From contig JAUIDY010000003.1 in NCBI GenBank assembly GCA_030428385.1, forward strand, positions 1 through 64,000: a stretch of 64,000 bases of DNA. The letters run 5' to 3'. Below are positions 1 to 9,376 of this stretch, piece by piece. The notes below the pieces were generated by a model. It saw only the letters and a list, made by a program, of their open reading frames with translations, was not told where the DNA came from and searched no databases. How positions within the stretch are numbered: the first letter of the stretch is position 1; each line of letters opens with the position of its first letter. The translations under genes and the position numbers were made by a program. This DNA is from Rhodothermia bacterium (GTDB taxonomy: Bacteria > Bacteroidota > Rhodothermia > Rhodothermales > JAAAOL01).

Positions 1-199
1 GGACAATTTCGAGGGTGCCGATGGTTTCGAGGGAAACCCCGCGCACCTCGCGGTCCACCGAGCGGTTCACTTCAATCACAACACCGGATCCTTCGATGCG
101 GATGTCATCATCATCAACGTCAACATCCACAATACAGGCGCTAAAAACGAGGGGAGCGGCCAAAAAGGCCAGCAGCAAGTAAAGACGAGAGCGGTTCAT
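1..199 (-). CDS. Lipoprotein with DUF2807-like start (truncated by window edge)
   Basis: Only the first 66 codons lie in the window; the gene continues past the left edge. The ATG is at 199-197. The product starts with a short basic segment (NRSR), a hydrophobic core and a lipobox ending VFSAC, so it should be a lipid-anchored envelope protein. An acidic stretch (VDVDVDDDD) follows the Cys, and then GSGVVIEVNR...GVSLETIGTLEI, which resembles the opening strands of the DUF2807 (GIN, auto-transporter head-like) beta-helix family common in Bacteroidota. The family call rests on a short piece. The gene is divergent from the AraC-type regulator at 355. Confidence 0.7.
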   Translation of the reverse strand, partial: MNRSRLYLLLAFLAAPLVFSACIVDVDVDDDDIRIEGSGVVIEVNRSVDREVRGVSLETIGTLEIV

Positions 200-354
200 T
201 ATTTCAAAAGGTATGGTCTCAGAGGATGATACAGGCTTACGAGGGTGAGGGCATGCCTGTGACACCTAAGGCCGCACTTCCTTGAGATTTCGTCACATCC
301 GGAAACGTTGCATGCGGGAAGCAATACGAGGTCTTGAAAAAAAGTCCGCCCCAT

Positions 355-1128
355 ATGTACTACCGTGAAATTGCCCCGCCTGAAGTCCTCCAACATCTTG
401 TGTTGACGTACTGGGTCTTCGAGGCTCCTCCCCATCTGGAGGAAGTGTATCAACACCGGGTGATGCCCGATGGCTGTGTGCAACTGGTGTACCTGCGCCA
501 GCCTCAGGTCTTGCATCTGGTGGGGCCGCGTCTTGATGCGCTGGTGGTGCCTGTGCATCCGGGCGCCGCCTACTGGGGCGTGCGGTTTCGGCCGGGGGCA
601 GCGGGTGGCTTGCTGGGGCTTTCTTGCGTAGACGTTCGGGAGGTGGTGGAACCTGCCATGCAGCATATACCGCGGCTTGCATCGGCCATGACGGAAGGGT
701 TAAACCGCTGTACATCGGTGGCGGAGGCCCTTGCGCTGTTTACTGACGTGCTGACGCCCCTGGCCGCACAGGCAAACGCCCCCGATGCGCTTGTGCAAGC
801 AGCGGTCGATGCCCTGATGGAATCGCAGGGGCAACTGCGGATGCGGACGTTGGCCGAGCAGGTGGGGCTCAGTGAACGGCAACTGCAACGGCGGTTTCGG
901 CAGGCCGTGGGGCTCACGCCCAAGCAGTTCGCTCGGATCCGGCGTTTTCGTAGCTCGGTAGGGAATATGCTGCATGATGCCCCCAACGCATGGGGACGGG
1001 TGGCGGCCGAACAAGGCTACGCCGATCAGGCCCATCTCACCCGCGAGTTTCAGGATTTATATGGGGCTGCTCCCACCGAGATGAAAGAAAAGATCCAAGC
1101 CATTGAGCACCGCGATGTGAATCCCTAG
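355..1128 (+). CDS. AraC-family transcriptional regulator with DUF6597-type N-terminus
   Basis: A 257-residue protein if started at ATG 355 (MYYREIAPPE); a TTG at 334 would add seven residues. The first ~120 residues resemble the DUF6597 sensor-like domain found before AraC helix-turn-helix regions (LTYWVFEAPP, MPDGCVQLVYL, GVRFRPGAA). Residues ~155-245 form the two-HTH DNA-binding domain, with LAEQVGLSERQLQRRFRQAVGLTPKQFARIRR-type wording and a second HTH ending GYADQAHLTREFQDLYG. The ligand and targets cannot be read from the sequence. It is divergent from the truncated lipoprotein at 199, so the 155 bp between them should hold both promoters. Confidence 0.88.
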   Translation: MYYREIAPPEVLQHLVLTYWVFEAPPHLEEVYQHRVMPDGCVQLVYLRQPQVLHLVGPRLDALVVPVHPGAAYWGVRFRPGAAGGLLGLSCVDVREVVEPAMQHIPRLASAMTEGLNRCTSVAEALALFTDVLTPLAAQANAPDALVQAAVDALMESQGQLRMRTLAEQVGLSERQLQRRFRQAVGLTPKQFARIRRFRSSVGNMLHDAPNAWGRVAAEQGYADQAHLTREFQDLYGAAPTEMKEKIQAIEHRDVNP

Positions 1129-1224
1129 CGAGGGGGCGTCCATGTCGGTTTTGTTCAAGCATGGTGCTATCCCTTGTGGCTATACTCTGGTTCGTCACCG
1201 TGCTATTCTTGTTTGGAGGTTCGA

Positions 1225-1773
1225 ATGAAAACGCTGTTGATGGTTCTCTTGCTTTGCCTGTTTACCGCCGCTGCGATGGCGCAGCGGCCTAAGTCGCCCG
1301 ATTATCAGGCCCAACACGAGGCCATGCAGAAGCTTCAGTTTTTGGTCGGCCACTGGGAAGGAACCGGCTGGATCGCGTTTGGCGGACAGCGGAGCACCTT
1401 TACCTCCTCCGAAGCCGTGGAGGCGCGCCTGGATGGATTGGTGGTGCTGGTGTCGGGTCTGCACAGCGTAGCAATTCCCAACCGCCCCGAACCAATGGTG
1501 ATCCACGATGCCTTTGGGGTGTTCACGTATGATGCGGAAGCCGGGCACTACCGGTTCCGCACGTATCTGGCGGAAGGGTACAGCGGCGACTACACCGCCA
1601 CGATGGAAGGTGAGGACCTGATCTGGACGATGCAAAACCCACAACTCGGCGACGTGCGTTACACCATCCGCTTGAATGAGCAGGGGCAGTGGTTCGAAAT
1701 CGGCGAGCGCTCCAGTGATGGCGAGACCTGGGAGCAATTCTTTGAGATGACGCTGGACCGCGTGGCGGAGTAA
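1225..1773 (+). CDS. Exported DUF1579-like protein
   Basis: 182 residues. The start at ATG 1225 is supported by a GGAGG at 1215-1219, five bases upstream. A clear Sec signal peptide (MKTLLMVLLLCLFTAAAMAQ, cleavage after AMA) precedes a beta-rich domain beginning MQKLQFLVGHWEGTGWI. A GHWxG motif near the N-terminus and an alternating-strand pattern are typical of DUF1579 and related lipocalin-like barrels of unknown function. No catalytic motif is seen. It lies between the AraC regulator and the polysaccharide deacetylase on the same strand, but the ~130-bp gap to the next start does not show co-transcription. Confidence 0.75.
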   Translation: MKTLLMVLLLCLFTAAAMAQRPKSPDYQAQHEAMQKLQFLVGHWEGTGWIAFGGQRSTFTSSEAVEARLDGLVVLVSGLHSVAIPNRPEPMVIHDAFGVFTYDAEAGHYRFRTYLAEGYSGDYTATMEGEDLIWTMQNPQLGDVRYTIRLNEQGQWFEIGERSSDGETWEQFFEMTLDRVAE

Positions 1774-1901
1774 ATCAATCCGAGGCTGTTCTTTCAACCA
1801 ACGCTTGCGCTTAAAAATGAGGACTCATAATATCACTTTGTAAAGTCGGCCTCCCTCAGACGCCGGTGCTACACGGTTTCCTCAGCAAAAAGCAAGGGTT
1901 G

Positions 1902-3236
1902 ATGGGCAAGCAGATAAAGCCGCCGGGGCTTGTTTCCTTGATAGGAATACTGACGCTGGTGGCCGGGGCCAACGCCGGGGTGGCGCAGTCGGTAGATCCG
2001 AACTATGAAATCGGAACCTGGCACGGCTTTCGGCCTGCGGCGGTCAGCCACACCTTTGACGACAACGACGCCAACCAACTGGCGGTGGCAGTGCCGATGT
2101 TTAACGAGTTCGGCCTAAAGCTGACCTTGTTTGCGCTGACGGGTGCCAGTTGGCGGCCCATCGACTGGGTGGGTCTTGTCGAAGCCGCGGCGCAGGGGCA
2201 TGAGATCGCCGGGCACACCGTTACGCACCCGACCCTCACCGACCTGTCCCTCGATCAGCAGCGGGTGGAACTGGAAGCGTCGCACGATGCCATCGTCGAG
2301 CATATCCCGGAGCAATCGGCGCTGACGCTCGCGTATCCGTTTTGTGTGGCGGGCGACCGGGGGCTGACGGAAACGTACTACATCGCAGCCCGCGCTTGCC
2401 AGGGGCGCGTCGAGTCGCGGACGCCGAGCGATATGCTCAATATCAGCTCCATTGTTGTGGGTTCCGAAGGCTCGGTGCAGACCGCAGCACATCTCAACAA
2501 CCGGGTGGAATCCGCCGTTCGGGCCAGAGGCTGGGCGGTGTTTCTCTCGCATGGCATCGACAACGACGGCGGCTGGTCGCCCGTCGCCTCGGATGAGCTT
2601 CGGGGACATCTGGAATACCTCGCCGAACACAAAGACACGTTTTGGGTCGCCACCTTTGGTCACGTGGTGCGCTACCTCCGCGAACGCGATGCTGCGTCGG
2701 TGATCGAAATATCTGCTGAGGCCGACCGCATCACGCTGGAAGTCACCGATACGCTGGATGATACCATCTACAACGTGCCGCTCTCGGTCCGCCGCCTGCT
2801 GCCAGGCGACTGGGAATCAGCGACGGCAACACAGCAAGACATCCCGGTGCCTGTCCGCGTCGTGGAAGAAAATGATGAACGGTACGTGATGTTCGATGCT
2901 GTTCCCGATGGGGGCGAGGTGGTGCTCGCCCAAAGCGTGGCTACGGGAGCGGAGACAAATGACCAACCCAAACGGGCTTTCGCCACAGTCCGGAGTTATC
3001 CCAACCCGTTTTCACCTACCACGAGCATCGTCTATTACGTCCCTGAAGCAGGCTGGGTACGCCTGGAGGTGTACGACCTGTTGGGACGCCAGTTGGAGAC
3101 GCTGGTGAATACGTCGCTGCTTCCGGGGCGGCACATCACCCATTGGGATGCCACCGGGTATGTGGCAGGCACCTACGTGTACCGACTCGTGACCGCTACG
3201 CAGGCTGCCTCCGGCATGATGACGCTGACTCCGTAA
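1902..3236 (+). CDS. Secreted polysaccharide deacetylase with T9SS sorting tail
   Basis: 444 residues from ATG 1902 (MGKQIKPPGL); an in-frame GTG lies at 1866. After the signal peptide comes a NodB-type carbohydrate esterase 4 domain: a TFDD motif (metal-binding Asp pair) in VSHTFDDNDAN and the H-x3-H motif in GHTVTHPTLTDL. The enzyme should remove acetyl groups from an extracellular or surface polysaccharide. The last ~85 residues are a type A T9SS C-terminal sorting domain (YPNPFSPTTSIVYYV, LEVYDLLGRQ, AGTYVYRLV), so export across the outer membrane is expected. It sits just before the sialate O-acetylesterase-like gene, 27 bp away, suggesting a joint role in deacylating glycans. Confidence 0.85.
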   Translation: MGKQIKPPGLVSLIGILTLVAGANAGVAQSVDPNYEIGTWHGFRPAAVSHTFDDNDANQLAVAVPMFNEFGLKLTLFALTGASWRPIDWVGLVEAAAQGHEIAGHTVTHPTLTDLSLDQQRVELEASHDAIVEHIPEQSALTLAYPFCVAGDRGLTETYYIAARACQGRVESRTPSDMLNISSIVVGSEGSVQTAAHLNNRVESAVRARGWAVFLSHGIDNDGGWSPVASDELRGHLEYLAEHKDTFWVATFGHVVRYLRERDAASVIEISAEADRITLEVTDTLDDTIYNVPLSVRRLLPGDWESATATQQDIPVPVRVVEENDERYVMFDAVPDGGEVVLAQSVATGAETNDQPKRAFATVRSYPNPFSPTTSIVYYVPEAGWVRLEVYDLLGRQLETLVNTSLLPGRHITHWDATGYVAGTYVYRLVTATQAASGMMTLTP

Positions 3237-3263
3237 TCCATTCTCCCGAAAAAAGAAGTGCCA

Positions 3264-5225
3264 ATGTTATTCTCTTTCCGACTCTTTGGCCTGGTTATTA
3301 TGATGGGTCTGATAGCCCCACATACGGGACAGGCGCAAGAGGTGCCCTTGCTCGCCTCCGTTTTTCAAGACCACGTCGTCTTGCAACGGGATCAGCCCAT
3401 CAACGTCTGGGGCACAGTGGTTTCGGATGAAACGGTCACGGTTGAACTGGCGGGCGAAACGGCTATTGCCACCGCCGACGATGATGGCAGCTGGAACGCC
3501 GCCCTGCCCGCAATGGAAGCCGGTGGGCCGCATACGCTGCGAGTGTCGACCGATGGAGGCAACGCGCAAACCGTGGACGATGTGCTCGTGGGAGATGTGT
3601 TCTTTTGCTCGGGCCAGTCGAATATGGTGGTGCAGATAAACCGCACGCTGAACTGGCCGTCGGAAGTGCGTGCTGCGGCCAATGACCGGATTCGCATGAT
3701 GACCGTGGGCAACGTCGCCAGCCCGTGGCCGCTTGATGCCTTTCAGAACGACGTGTCGTGGCAGGTAGCCTCGCCGCAGACGGTAGCCAACTGGTCGGGG
3801 ACGTGTTACTACTTTGCGCGGGAACTGCAACAGACCGTCGATGTGCCGATGGGGTTGATTGTGAGCGCATGGGGCGGCTCCAACATCCGGGCCTGGATGA
3901 ATGCGGACGCACTGGCGCAGGTGGGCGGACACGAAGCCTCATTGGAGATGCTGGCGGCCTATGCCACCGACGAAGCGGCGGCGCAGCAGCTTTTCGGTGA
4001 GAAGACCTGGCAGGCATGGTGGCACGAGCGGACAAATGAAGCCGTAGGCACCGAGCCGTGGCAGCCCGCTACGGGCGCTGCATGGACGGAAGCGCCAGAT
4101 GGGCTGGGCGACTGGACGGCCTGGGACGGGTTACAAGGCTTCACCGGGATGCTGTGGTACCGCACCACCTTCACCCTCACGGCCGAGCAAGCGGCGCAAG
4201 CCGCCGACCTCTCGTTGGGCAGCATCGACGAAGTAGACCAGACGTGGATCAACGGGCAGGTGGTGGGCAACACCTTTGGCTATGGCACCCCGCGCACATA
4301 TCCCATCCCCGCCGCAAAGCTTCGGGAGGGCGAAAACGTAGTGGTTGTGAATGTGCTGAACACCTGGGCATCGGGCGGTCTGGTGGGTGATCCGTCGGCG
4401 CGGGCGCTGGTGCTTGCCAGTGGCGACCGGGTGCCCCTCACGGAATGGCGCTACCAGCAGGTGCCGCGCCCCGTGGGGTTTCCGCCGCGTACGCCATGGG
4501 AAGCCGTCGCCGGGCTGACGACGATTCACAATGCGATGGTTGCGCCGCTTAAAAACTTCGGCGTTAAGGCGGCGCTGTGGTATCAGGGCGAGTCCAATAC
4601 CGGCGAGGCCGCTACGTATCAGGCCGAGCTTGAAGCGCTGATGACGCAGTGGCGGGCGCAGTTTAAAAACGAAGCCTTGCCCGTGCTGGTGATCCAACTA
4701 GCCAACTATGGCCGCCCGCCCATGGCACCGACCGAATCTGGCTGGGCCGACGTTCGCGAAGCCCAGCGCCTCGCTGTTGCCAACGATGAAAACGCCGCGC
4801 TCGCCGTCGCCATCGACATCGGCGACGTATATGACATCCACCCGGCGAACAAGGAAGAACTGGGGCGTCGGCTGGCGCGCGCTGCCCGGCAGGTGGTGTA
4901 CGGGGAAGAAATATCACCGTCAGGGCCGGTTCCAGTGCAGGCAACCCGGCACGAGCACGGCGTTGCGGTGGCGTTTGACGACGTGGAGGATGCATTGGTC
5001 ACCTACAGCCACACCGCGCCGATTGGTTTTGAACTGTGCGGTGATGAAGCCGGAAGCTGCCAGTATGCCAACGCCGTGATTGACGGGGCGCAGGTTGTCC
5101 TCACCAGCGACAGTGCCCAAAATGTCAGCCGCGTGCGCTACTGCTGGGCCGACAGTCCCATTTGCACGCTTTATGATGAAGCGGGGCTACCCACTGGGCC
5201 ATTTGAGATCAGCATCACCGACTAG
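3264..5225 (+). CDS. Secreted sialate O-acetylesterase-like (SASA) protein
   Basis: 653 residues from ATG 3264; a GTG at 3258 is also in frame. A signal peptide ends near GQAQ. The SASA/SGNH esterase core is split by an inserted beta-sandwich: the nucleophile block CSGQSNM is at ~residues 115-121, AWGGSNIRAW and WYQGESNTGEA give further conserved blocks, and the DIGDVYDIHP block near residue 520 carries the Asp/His pair. The inserted jelly-roll (MLWYRTTFTL ... LGSIDEVDQTWINGQVVG) matches the carbohydrate-binding insert common in this family. Substrates are O-acetylated sialic acids or other acetylated sugars. Its partner is the deacetylase just upstream. Confidence 0.88.
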   Translation: MLFSFRLFGLVIMMGLIAPHTGQAQEVPLLASVFQDHVVLQRDQPINVWGTVVSDETVTVELAGETAIATADDDGSWNAALPAMEAGGPHTLRVSTDGGNAQTVDDVLVGDVFFCSGQSNMVVQINRTLNWPSEVRAAANDRIRMMTVGNVASPWPLDAFQNDVSWQVASPQTVANWSGTCYYFARELQQTVDVPMGLIVSAWGGSNIRAWMNADALAQVGGHEASLEMLAAYATDEAAAQQLFGEKTWQAWWHERTNEAVGTEPWQPATGAAWTEAPDGLGDWTAWDGLQGFTGMLWYRTTFTLTAEQAAQAADLSLGSIDEVDQTWINGQVVGNTFGYGTPRTYPIPAAKLREGENVVVVNVLNTWASGGLVGDPSARALVLASGDRVPLTEWRYQQVPRPVGFPPRTPWEAVAGLTTIHNAMVAPLKNFGVKAALWYQGESNTGEAATYQAELEALMTQWRAQFKNEALPVLVIQLANYGRPPMAPTESGWADVREAQRLAVANDENAALAVAIDIGDVYDIHPANKEELGRRLARAARQVVYGEEISPSGPVPVQATRHEHGVAVAFDDVEDALVTYSHTAPIGFELCGDEAGSCQYANAVIDGAQVVLTSDSAQNVSRVRYCWADSPICTLYDEAGLPTGPFEISITD

Positions 5226-5271
5226 AAAATGTCGTTCGATCCGCTTCTTCGTTTACAGCAGGGCGAAAGGA

Positions 5272-8247
5272 TCATACCCCAGCATGGATCAGGGCTTGAA
5301 ACCGGGGATGCTCGCGGAGTGGAGCCCAAGTTGGATCTACGGAAAAAAGCCGGGGGGAGGTAAAGCCGGGATGTGCCAACAGCGCTTCGAGTTGGTCGAT
5401 GGCAGCCTCGGTTTCACCAACCAAGGTATAGATAGCAGCCATGTCCTCGGCCCGCAGGGGGCCTTGTACCGCGTCGCGGGTGATGGGCATTAAGTCGAGG
5501 CCGCGCTGACCGGCTTGAAGGGCTTCTTCTTTCAGCCTCAACCCCGCATAAACACGCCCCAGGGTGGTATACGCCCGGGCATCGTCGGGGTGGTCGCGCA
5601 GGTAGGCTTCGAGGTGCTGCCGGGCCAGGGATTCCTGCTGCCGGGCTTCTTCGGCCTGTCCCATCCCCCGATAAGCCCGTGCTTTCAGGTGAGCAGACGG
5701 GATATAAAACGTCTGGGTGTCAAACACCTCCTGGTCCAGCGCGGAGATCCTATCCAGCACCTTCTGATACTGTTGGCCTACCAACTCGATATAAATGGCG
5801 GTGATGCGGGTGAAATCATCATGGATCGTACTCGATATGCCCTGATCCAACGCGATAAGGGCATCGGTGGGTGAGCCCGTCCACGCGAGATACATGCGCG
5901 CCATCGTGGCATAAAGCAGAGCCGCGTCGGGAAAATGATCCAACGCTCGGAGATACATCTGCTCAGAGGCGGAGTAGTTGCGCAGCATTTGGTGCGTGAA
6001 AGCGAGGGCCGCATAATCTGCTTGCAGAGGATCAAGAGTCACGAGGCGTTCAAAATAGACCAGGGCCTCGGCCATCTTCCCTTGTCGGCGCAACACAAAC
6101 GCTTTGCCCCGAAGGGCGTCAATCGCATCGGGCTGCAAGTCCAAGGCGCGGTCAAAGTAATGAAGTGCCTGCAACAGGTTTAATTGACAGCGGTAAAAGT
6201 ACATGCCCAAAGATTCATAGCCGTACGGTAGATCGGGGGCATACACCAGCGCCTGTTCTGCGGCTCCATGGGCACGTTCACACCGTTCATCGGAAGGGTC
6301 TACTCGGTGAAACCACTGAGCCGCATGCACTTTGGCCAACGCAGCATAGGCCTCTGCAAACGTCGAATCGTGTCCGACGGCTTCGGTATACATGGTTTCA
6401 GCGAGGCGCAAGCTGGTGGCATCCTCATCATTGCGAAAAAACTCATTGCCTCGGAGGTAATAGTTGTAGGCCGTTAAGTTTTGGGAAGACCGGAGCGTAG
6501 AAGAAGGGGCGGTCAGGGTTAGGTTGAGGGCGTCGGCGACCTGCCCCGCAATACGGGATTGAATGGCAAAAACGTCGGAGACGACTTCTTCGTATGATGC
6601 TGCCCACAGGTTGGTGTTGTCGGTGGCACGGATCAAGTGCGCAATCACGCGGATGCGACCCGTAGGATTGGTGGGGTGCTCAAATTGAATCGAGCCTTCC
6701 AGAATAAAGTCCACGCCCAACTCCGCGCCGATTTCGGAGGGGGTCTTGGTGGTGTTTTTGAAGAGTTGCGTGCTGCTCCGGGCAATAACACCTACTCCGT
6801 CAAGCCCTGACATATGGGCGATGATGGCGTCGGCCATGCCATCGGCGAAATAATCTTGCTCTTCAGGGCCCTGATGATCAAACGGGAGCACGGCGATTAG
6901 GGGGGTATGCTCCGGGGGCACGGGTGGTGATGCAGTGGAGGGCTCTTCGACCGATTTTTGCCAGGCCAGGCCCGTCAGGCCCATCACCAGAAGCAGCACG
7001 GTCAGGATCAGCAAAATGCGGGCAGGATGCCGCAGGATGAGCTTTTTGGTGCGGTAAGCAAAGGTTGTCCGACGTGCCTGAATTGGCTGGCCTTGCAGGA
7101 AGCGGTGTACATCTTCGGCCAAAATGGCGGGAGAAGCATAGCGCTGCGAAGGGTCCTTGTGGAGTGCGTGGAGCACGATGGTGTCCAGGTCGCCGCGTAA
7201 TTGGCGCCGTAGGCTGTCAGGGGTGGTGGCGCGGGCTTGGCTTATATGCTCCGGAGTGCGGATGGGCGCGGTTTCATCGGGGTGATAGCGCTTTTTAGTG
7301 GCCCGAATGGCCGTGCTCGGGAGCATGGGTTCGGATTCGCAAATGATCTGCTCTATTTCATGGGTCGTGTGTCCGGTGAGGCGATACGGTCGGTGGCCCG
7401 TAAGTAGCTCGTATAAAATAACCCCCAGGCTGTACACGTCGGTACGAGGCGTCAACAAGCGTTGCCGAATTTGCTCAGGGCTGGCATATTCCGGGGTCAT
7501 GACCCGAAACCCGGTGCGCGTATGGGCCACGGATACCCCGAGGAGGTCTGGATTTAAGACCTTGGCGATGCCAAAGTCGAGCAGTTTGGGGATGCCTGTG
7601 CGGGTTACCAGGATATTGCTGGGTTTGAGGTCGCGGTGGATGACCTGGGCATCATGGGCGTGTTGTACGGCGGCGCAGACCTGAGAAAACAGTGTGAGTC
7701 GATCCGATAGGTTTAGTTGGCGTTTATCGCAGTGGGTGGTAATAGGGAGGCCTTCCAGGTATTCCATGGCAAAGTACGGCAACCCATCCTCTGTCATTCC
7801 ACCATCATAGAGTTGGGCGATGTTGGGATGGTGCAGGCGGGCCAGGATCTGCCGTTCGGCACGGAACCGGCGCAAAATATCGTCACTGTCCATTCCCCGT
7901 CGGATAACCTTCAAGGCCACGACTTGCTCAAAAGTCGCATCGTCTCGTTGGGCCAGGTAGACGGTTCCCATACCTCCACGTCCCAGGATACGGATGGGAG
8001 CATACGGACCAATGCGCTCAGGAATTGGGGGAGCGGGGATATTAAAAAGCTCCTGAGCCAACGCATCCGGGGTTTCTTCGAAAAACGCGTCTGCGCTCTC
8101 GTCGGCGGCGAGGAGGGCTTCCACCCGTTCCCGCAGTTCGGCGTCGTCTATGCAGCGGCGGTCCAGAAACGCCTCCCGTTCGGTTGGAGGCAAGATAACA
8201 GCCTCCTCAAAGAGGGCGCGGATATGTAGCCATCGTTCCCGGTCCAT
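5272..8247 (-). CDS. Serine/threonine protein kinase with TolB-like and TPR regions
   Basis: 991 residues from ATG 8247 (MDRERWLHIR); a TTG at 8259 is in frame. A complete Hanks-type kinase domain runs from ~80 to 370: glycine loop GRGGMGTVYLA, catalytic lysine ALKVI (~K113), HRDLKPSNIL, DFGIAKV and the TPEYASPEQIR activation segment. A single membrane segment follows (~400-420, ILLILTVLLLVMG), then a TolB/CadC-like periplasmic domain (LIAVLPFDHQG ... DYFADGMADAI ... LGVDFILEGSI) and at least six TPR units to the C-terminus. The kinase is thus cytoplasmic with a periplasmic sensor. It lies directly downstream of the ECF sigma factor on the same strand, the usual arrangement for this pair. Confidence 0.93.
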   Translation of the reverse strand: MDRERWLHIRALFEEAVILPPTEREAFLDRRCIDDAELRERVEALLAADESADAFFEETPDALAQELFNIPAPPIPERIGPYAPIRILGRGGMGTVYLAQRDDATFEQVVALKVIRRGMDSDDILRRFRAERQILARLHHPNIAQLYDGGMTEDGLPYFAMEYLEGLPITTHCDKRQLNLSDRLTLFSQVCAAVQHAHDAQVIHRDLKPSNILVTRTGIPKLLDFGIAKVLNPDLLGVSVAHTRTGFRVMTPEYASPEQIRQRLLTPRTDVYSLGVILYELLTGHRPYRLTGHTTHEIEQIICESEPMLPSTAIRATKKRYHPDETAPIRTPEHISQARATTPDSLRRQLRGDLDTIVLHALHKDPSQRYASPAILAEDVHRFLQGQPIQARRTTFAYRTKKLILRHPARILLILTVLLLVMGLTGLAWQKSVEEPSTASPPVPPEHTPLIAVLPFDHQGPEEQDYFADGMADAIIAHMSGLDGVGVIARSSTQLFKNTTKTPSEIGAELGVDFILEGSIQFEHPTNPTGRIRVIAHLIRATDNTNLWAASYEEVVSDVFAIQSRIAGQVADALNLTLTAPSSTLRSSQNLTAYNYYLRGNEFFRNDEDATSLRLAETMYTEAVGHDSTFAEAYAALAKVHAAQWFHRVDPSDERCERAHGAAEQALVYAPDLPYGYESLGMYFYRCQLNLLQALHYFDRALDLQPDAIDALRGKAFVLRRQGKMAEALVYFERLVTLDPLQADYAALAFTHQMLRNYSASEQMYLRALDHFPDAALLYATMARMYLAWTGSPTDALIALDQGISSTIHDDFTRITAIYIELVGQQYQKVLDRISALDQEVFDTQTFYIPSAHLKARAYRGMGQAEEARQQESLARQHLEAYLRDHPDDARAYTTLGRVYAGLRLKEEALQAGQRGLDLMPITRDAVQGPLRAEDMAAIYTLVGETEAAIDQLEALLAHPGFTSPRLFSVDPTWAPLREHPRFQALIHAGV

Positions 8248-8340
8248 CGGTGGCCGCAAAAGGAATGCTGGTGCGTGTGCTAAGCAGATGCTTAAGTTAC
8301 AAAGTCTCTTGCAACAAAAGAGGTCGCTCGTCAGGTCGGT

Positions 8341-8895
8341 TTATTTTTGCATCGCTTCTGCCAAGTATGCCCGGGCGGTGCGCCAGTCTCGCTTGACGGT
8401 GCGTGGCGAAATGCGCAGGGCTGCGGCTGTTTCGTCGATGCTCAGCCCCGCGAAATAGCGGCATTCGACGACCTGGGCCATGCGGGGATCCAAATGGTGA
8501 AGCCCTTCCAGGGCTTCATCGAGCGCAACCAGTTTTTCCGCCTTCATTGGGGTGGAGTACACCTGCTCATCGAAGGTGATGTTCGGCATGTCGCCACCTC
8601 GCTTGGCTGCCAGTTTTTCACGGGCGGCCCCGATCAGGATTTGCCGCATGGCTTTGGCGGCGGTACGAAGGAAATGCAATCGACTTTCCCAATCGCCATG
8701 GCCCACCAGTTTCAAGTAGGCTTCGTGGACGAGGGCCGTCGTGTTGACGGTATCACTGGCACGCCCCTGTCGTACCTTGCGTGCCAGCGTCCGTAGCTGC
8801 TGATATACAATCGGAAACAGGGCATCAAACGCGTCTTCTTCTCCCTCACGAAGGGACTGAAGCAAGGACGTGACAGAAGGCTCTGACGAGGCCAT
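8341..8895 (-). CDS. ECF-type RNA polymerase sigma factor (TIGR02999-like)
   Basis: 184 residues from ATG 8895 (MASSEPSVTS). Region 2 is in the first ~90 residues (EGEEDAFDALFPIVYQQLRTLARK, then NTTALVHEAYLKLV), and region 4 is at the C-terminus (LDPRMAQVVECRYFAGLSIDETAAALRISPRTVKRDWRTARAYL). The HEAYLKL wording and the paired downstream kinase match the TIGR02999 / ECF_sub group. It probably directs transcription of envelope-stress or signalling genes under control of the kinase. No anti-sigma gene is adjacent. No Shine-Dalgarno sequence is visible, as often in Bacteroidota. Confidence 0.9.
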   Translation of the reverse strand: MASSEPSVTSLLQSLREGEEDAFDALFPIVYQQLRTLARKVRQGRASDTVNTTALVHEAYLKLVGHGDWESRLHFLRTAAKAMRQILIGAAREKLAAKRGGDMPNITFDEQVYSTPMKAEKLVALDEALEGLHHLDPRMAQVVECRYFAGLSIDETAAALRISPRTVKRDWRTARAYLAEAMQK

Positions 8896-9376
8896 AAGTA
8901 TGAGAGCAAACGTAGGGAAGGTGGGCGAAAAAGCTCCAGAGCACGCAAAGGTAGAGGGAGGATTTTCATATTCCGAAAACGAAGGGGGGTTTCTGCGAAG
9001 GAAGTCAACGAGCCGCTTTCGGAACGCACCATGCGGATGGCAAGGGCCCATGAGAGGGGAAATACACCAAGATCATCCACATCATCAGGAAATTGCGGGA
9101 AATCCTCATCGACGGCAATGAAATAATCCTGACGGTCTCCGATATGGGATTCACCTCTTTGCCGAGGGGCAGCAGGTGGAACAGTGTTTATTTGGTCTGC
9201 CCCCATTTTGTGGACGTTAGATGCAGCAACGGCGGAGCATTGGTGGAAGCAGGCGGTTACGTTCCCCGAAACGTTTACCAATGCCGATGAGGCGTAGTTA
9301 TTACGCACGGAGCGAAGGGTGGAACAAGGCGTACTGGCACTACCTGTTCATGTATCGAGGGCTTGCTGTGGAATCA
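8896..9376. other. Gene-poor gap between sigma factor and GNAT gene
   Basis: About 480 bp between the divergent sigma-factor and acetyltransferase genes. Several short frames are open on both strands, but none has a start with a ribosome binding site or recognisable protein wording. It should contain both promoters. No hairpin with a T-tract, tRNA or repeat was seen. Confidence 0.5.

Noticed and set aside
8896-9376. Several open frames (e.g. 9093-9290) as possible genes
   Set aside because: No start with a ribosome binding site, no protein-like wording, and frames open on both strands.
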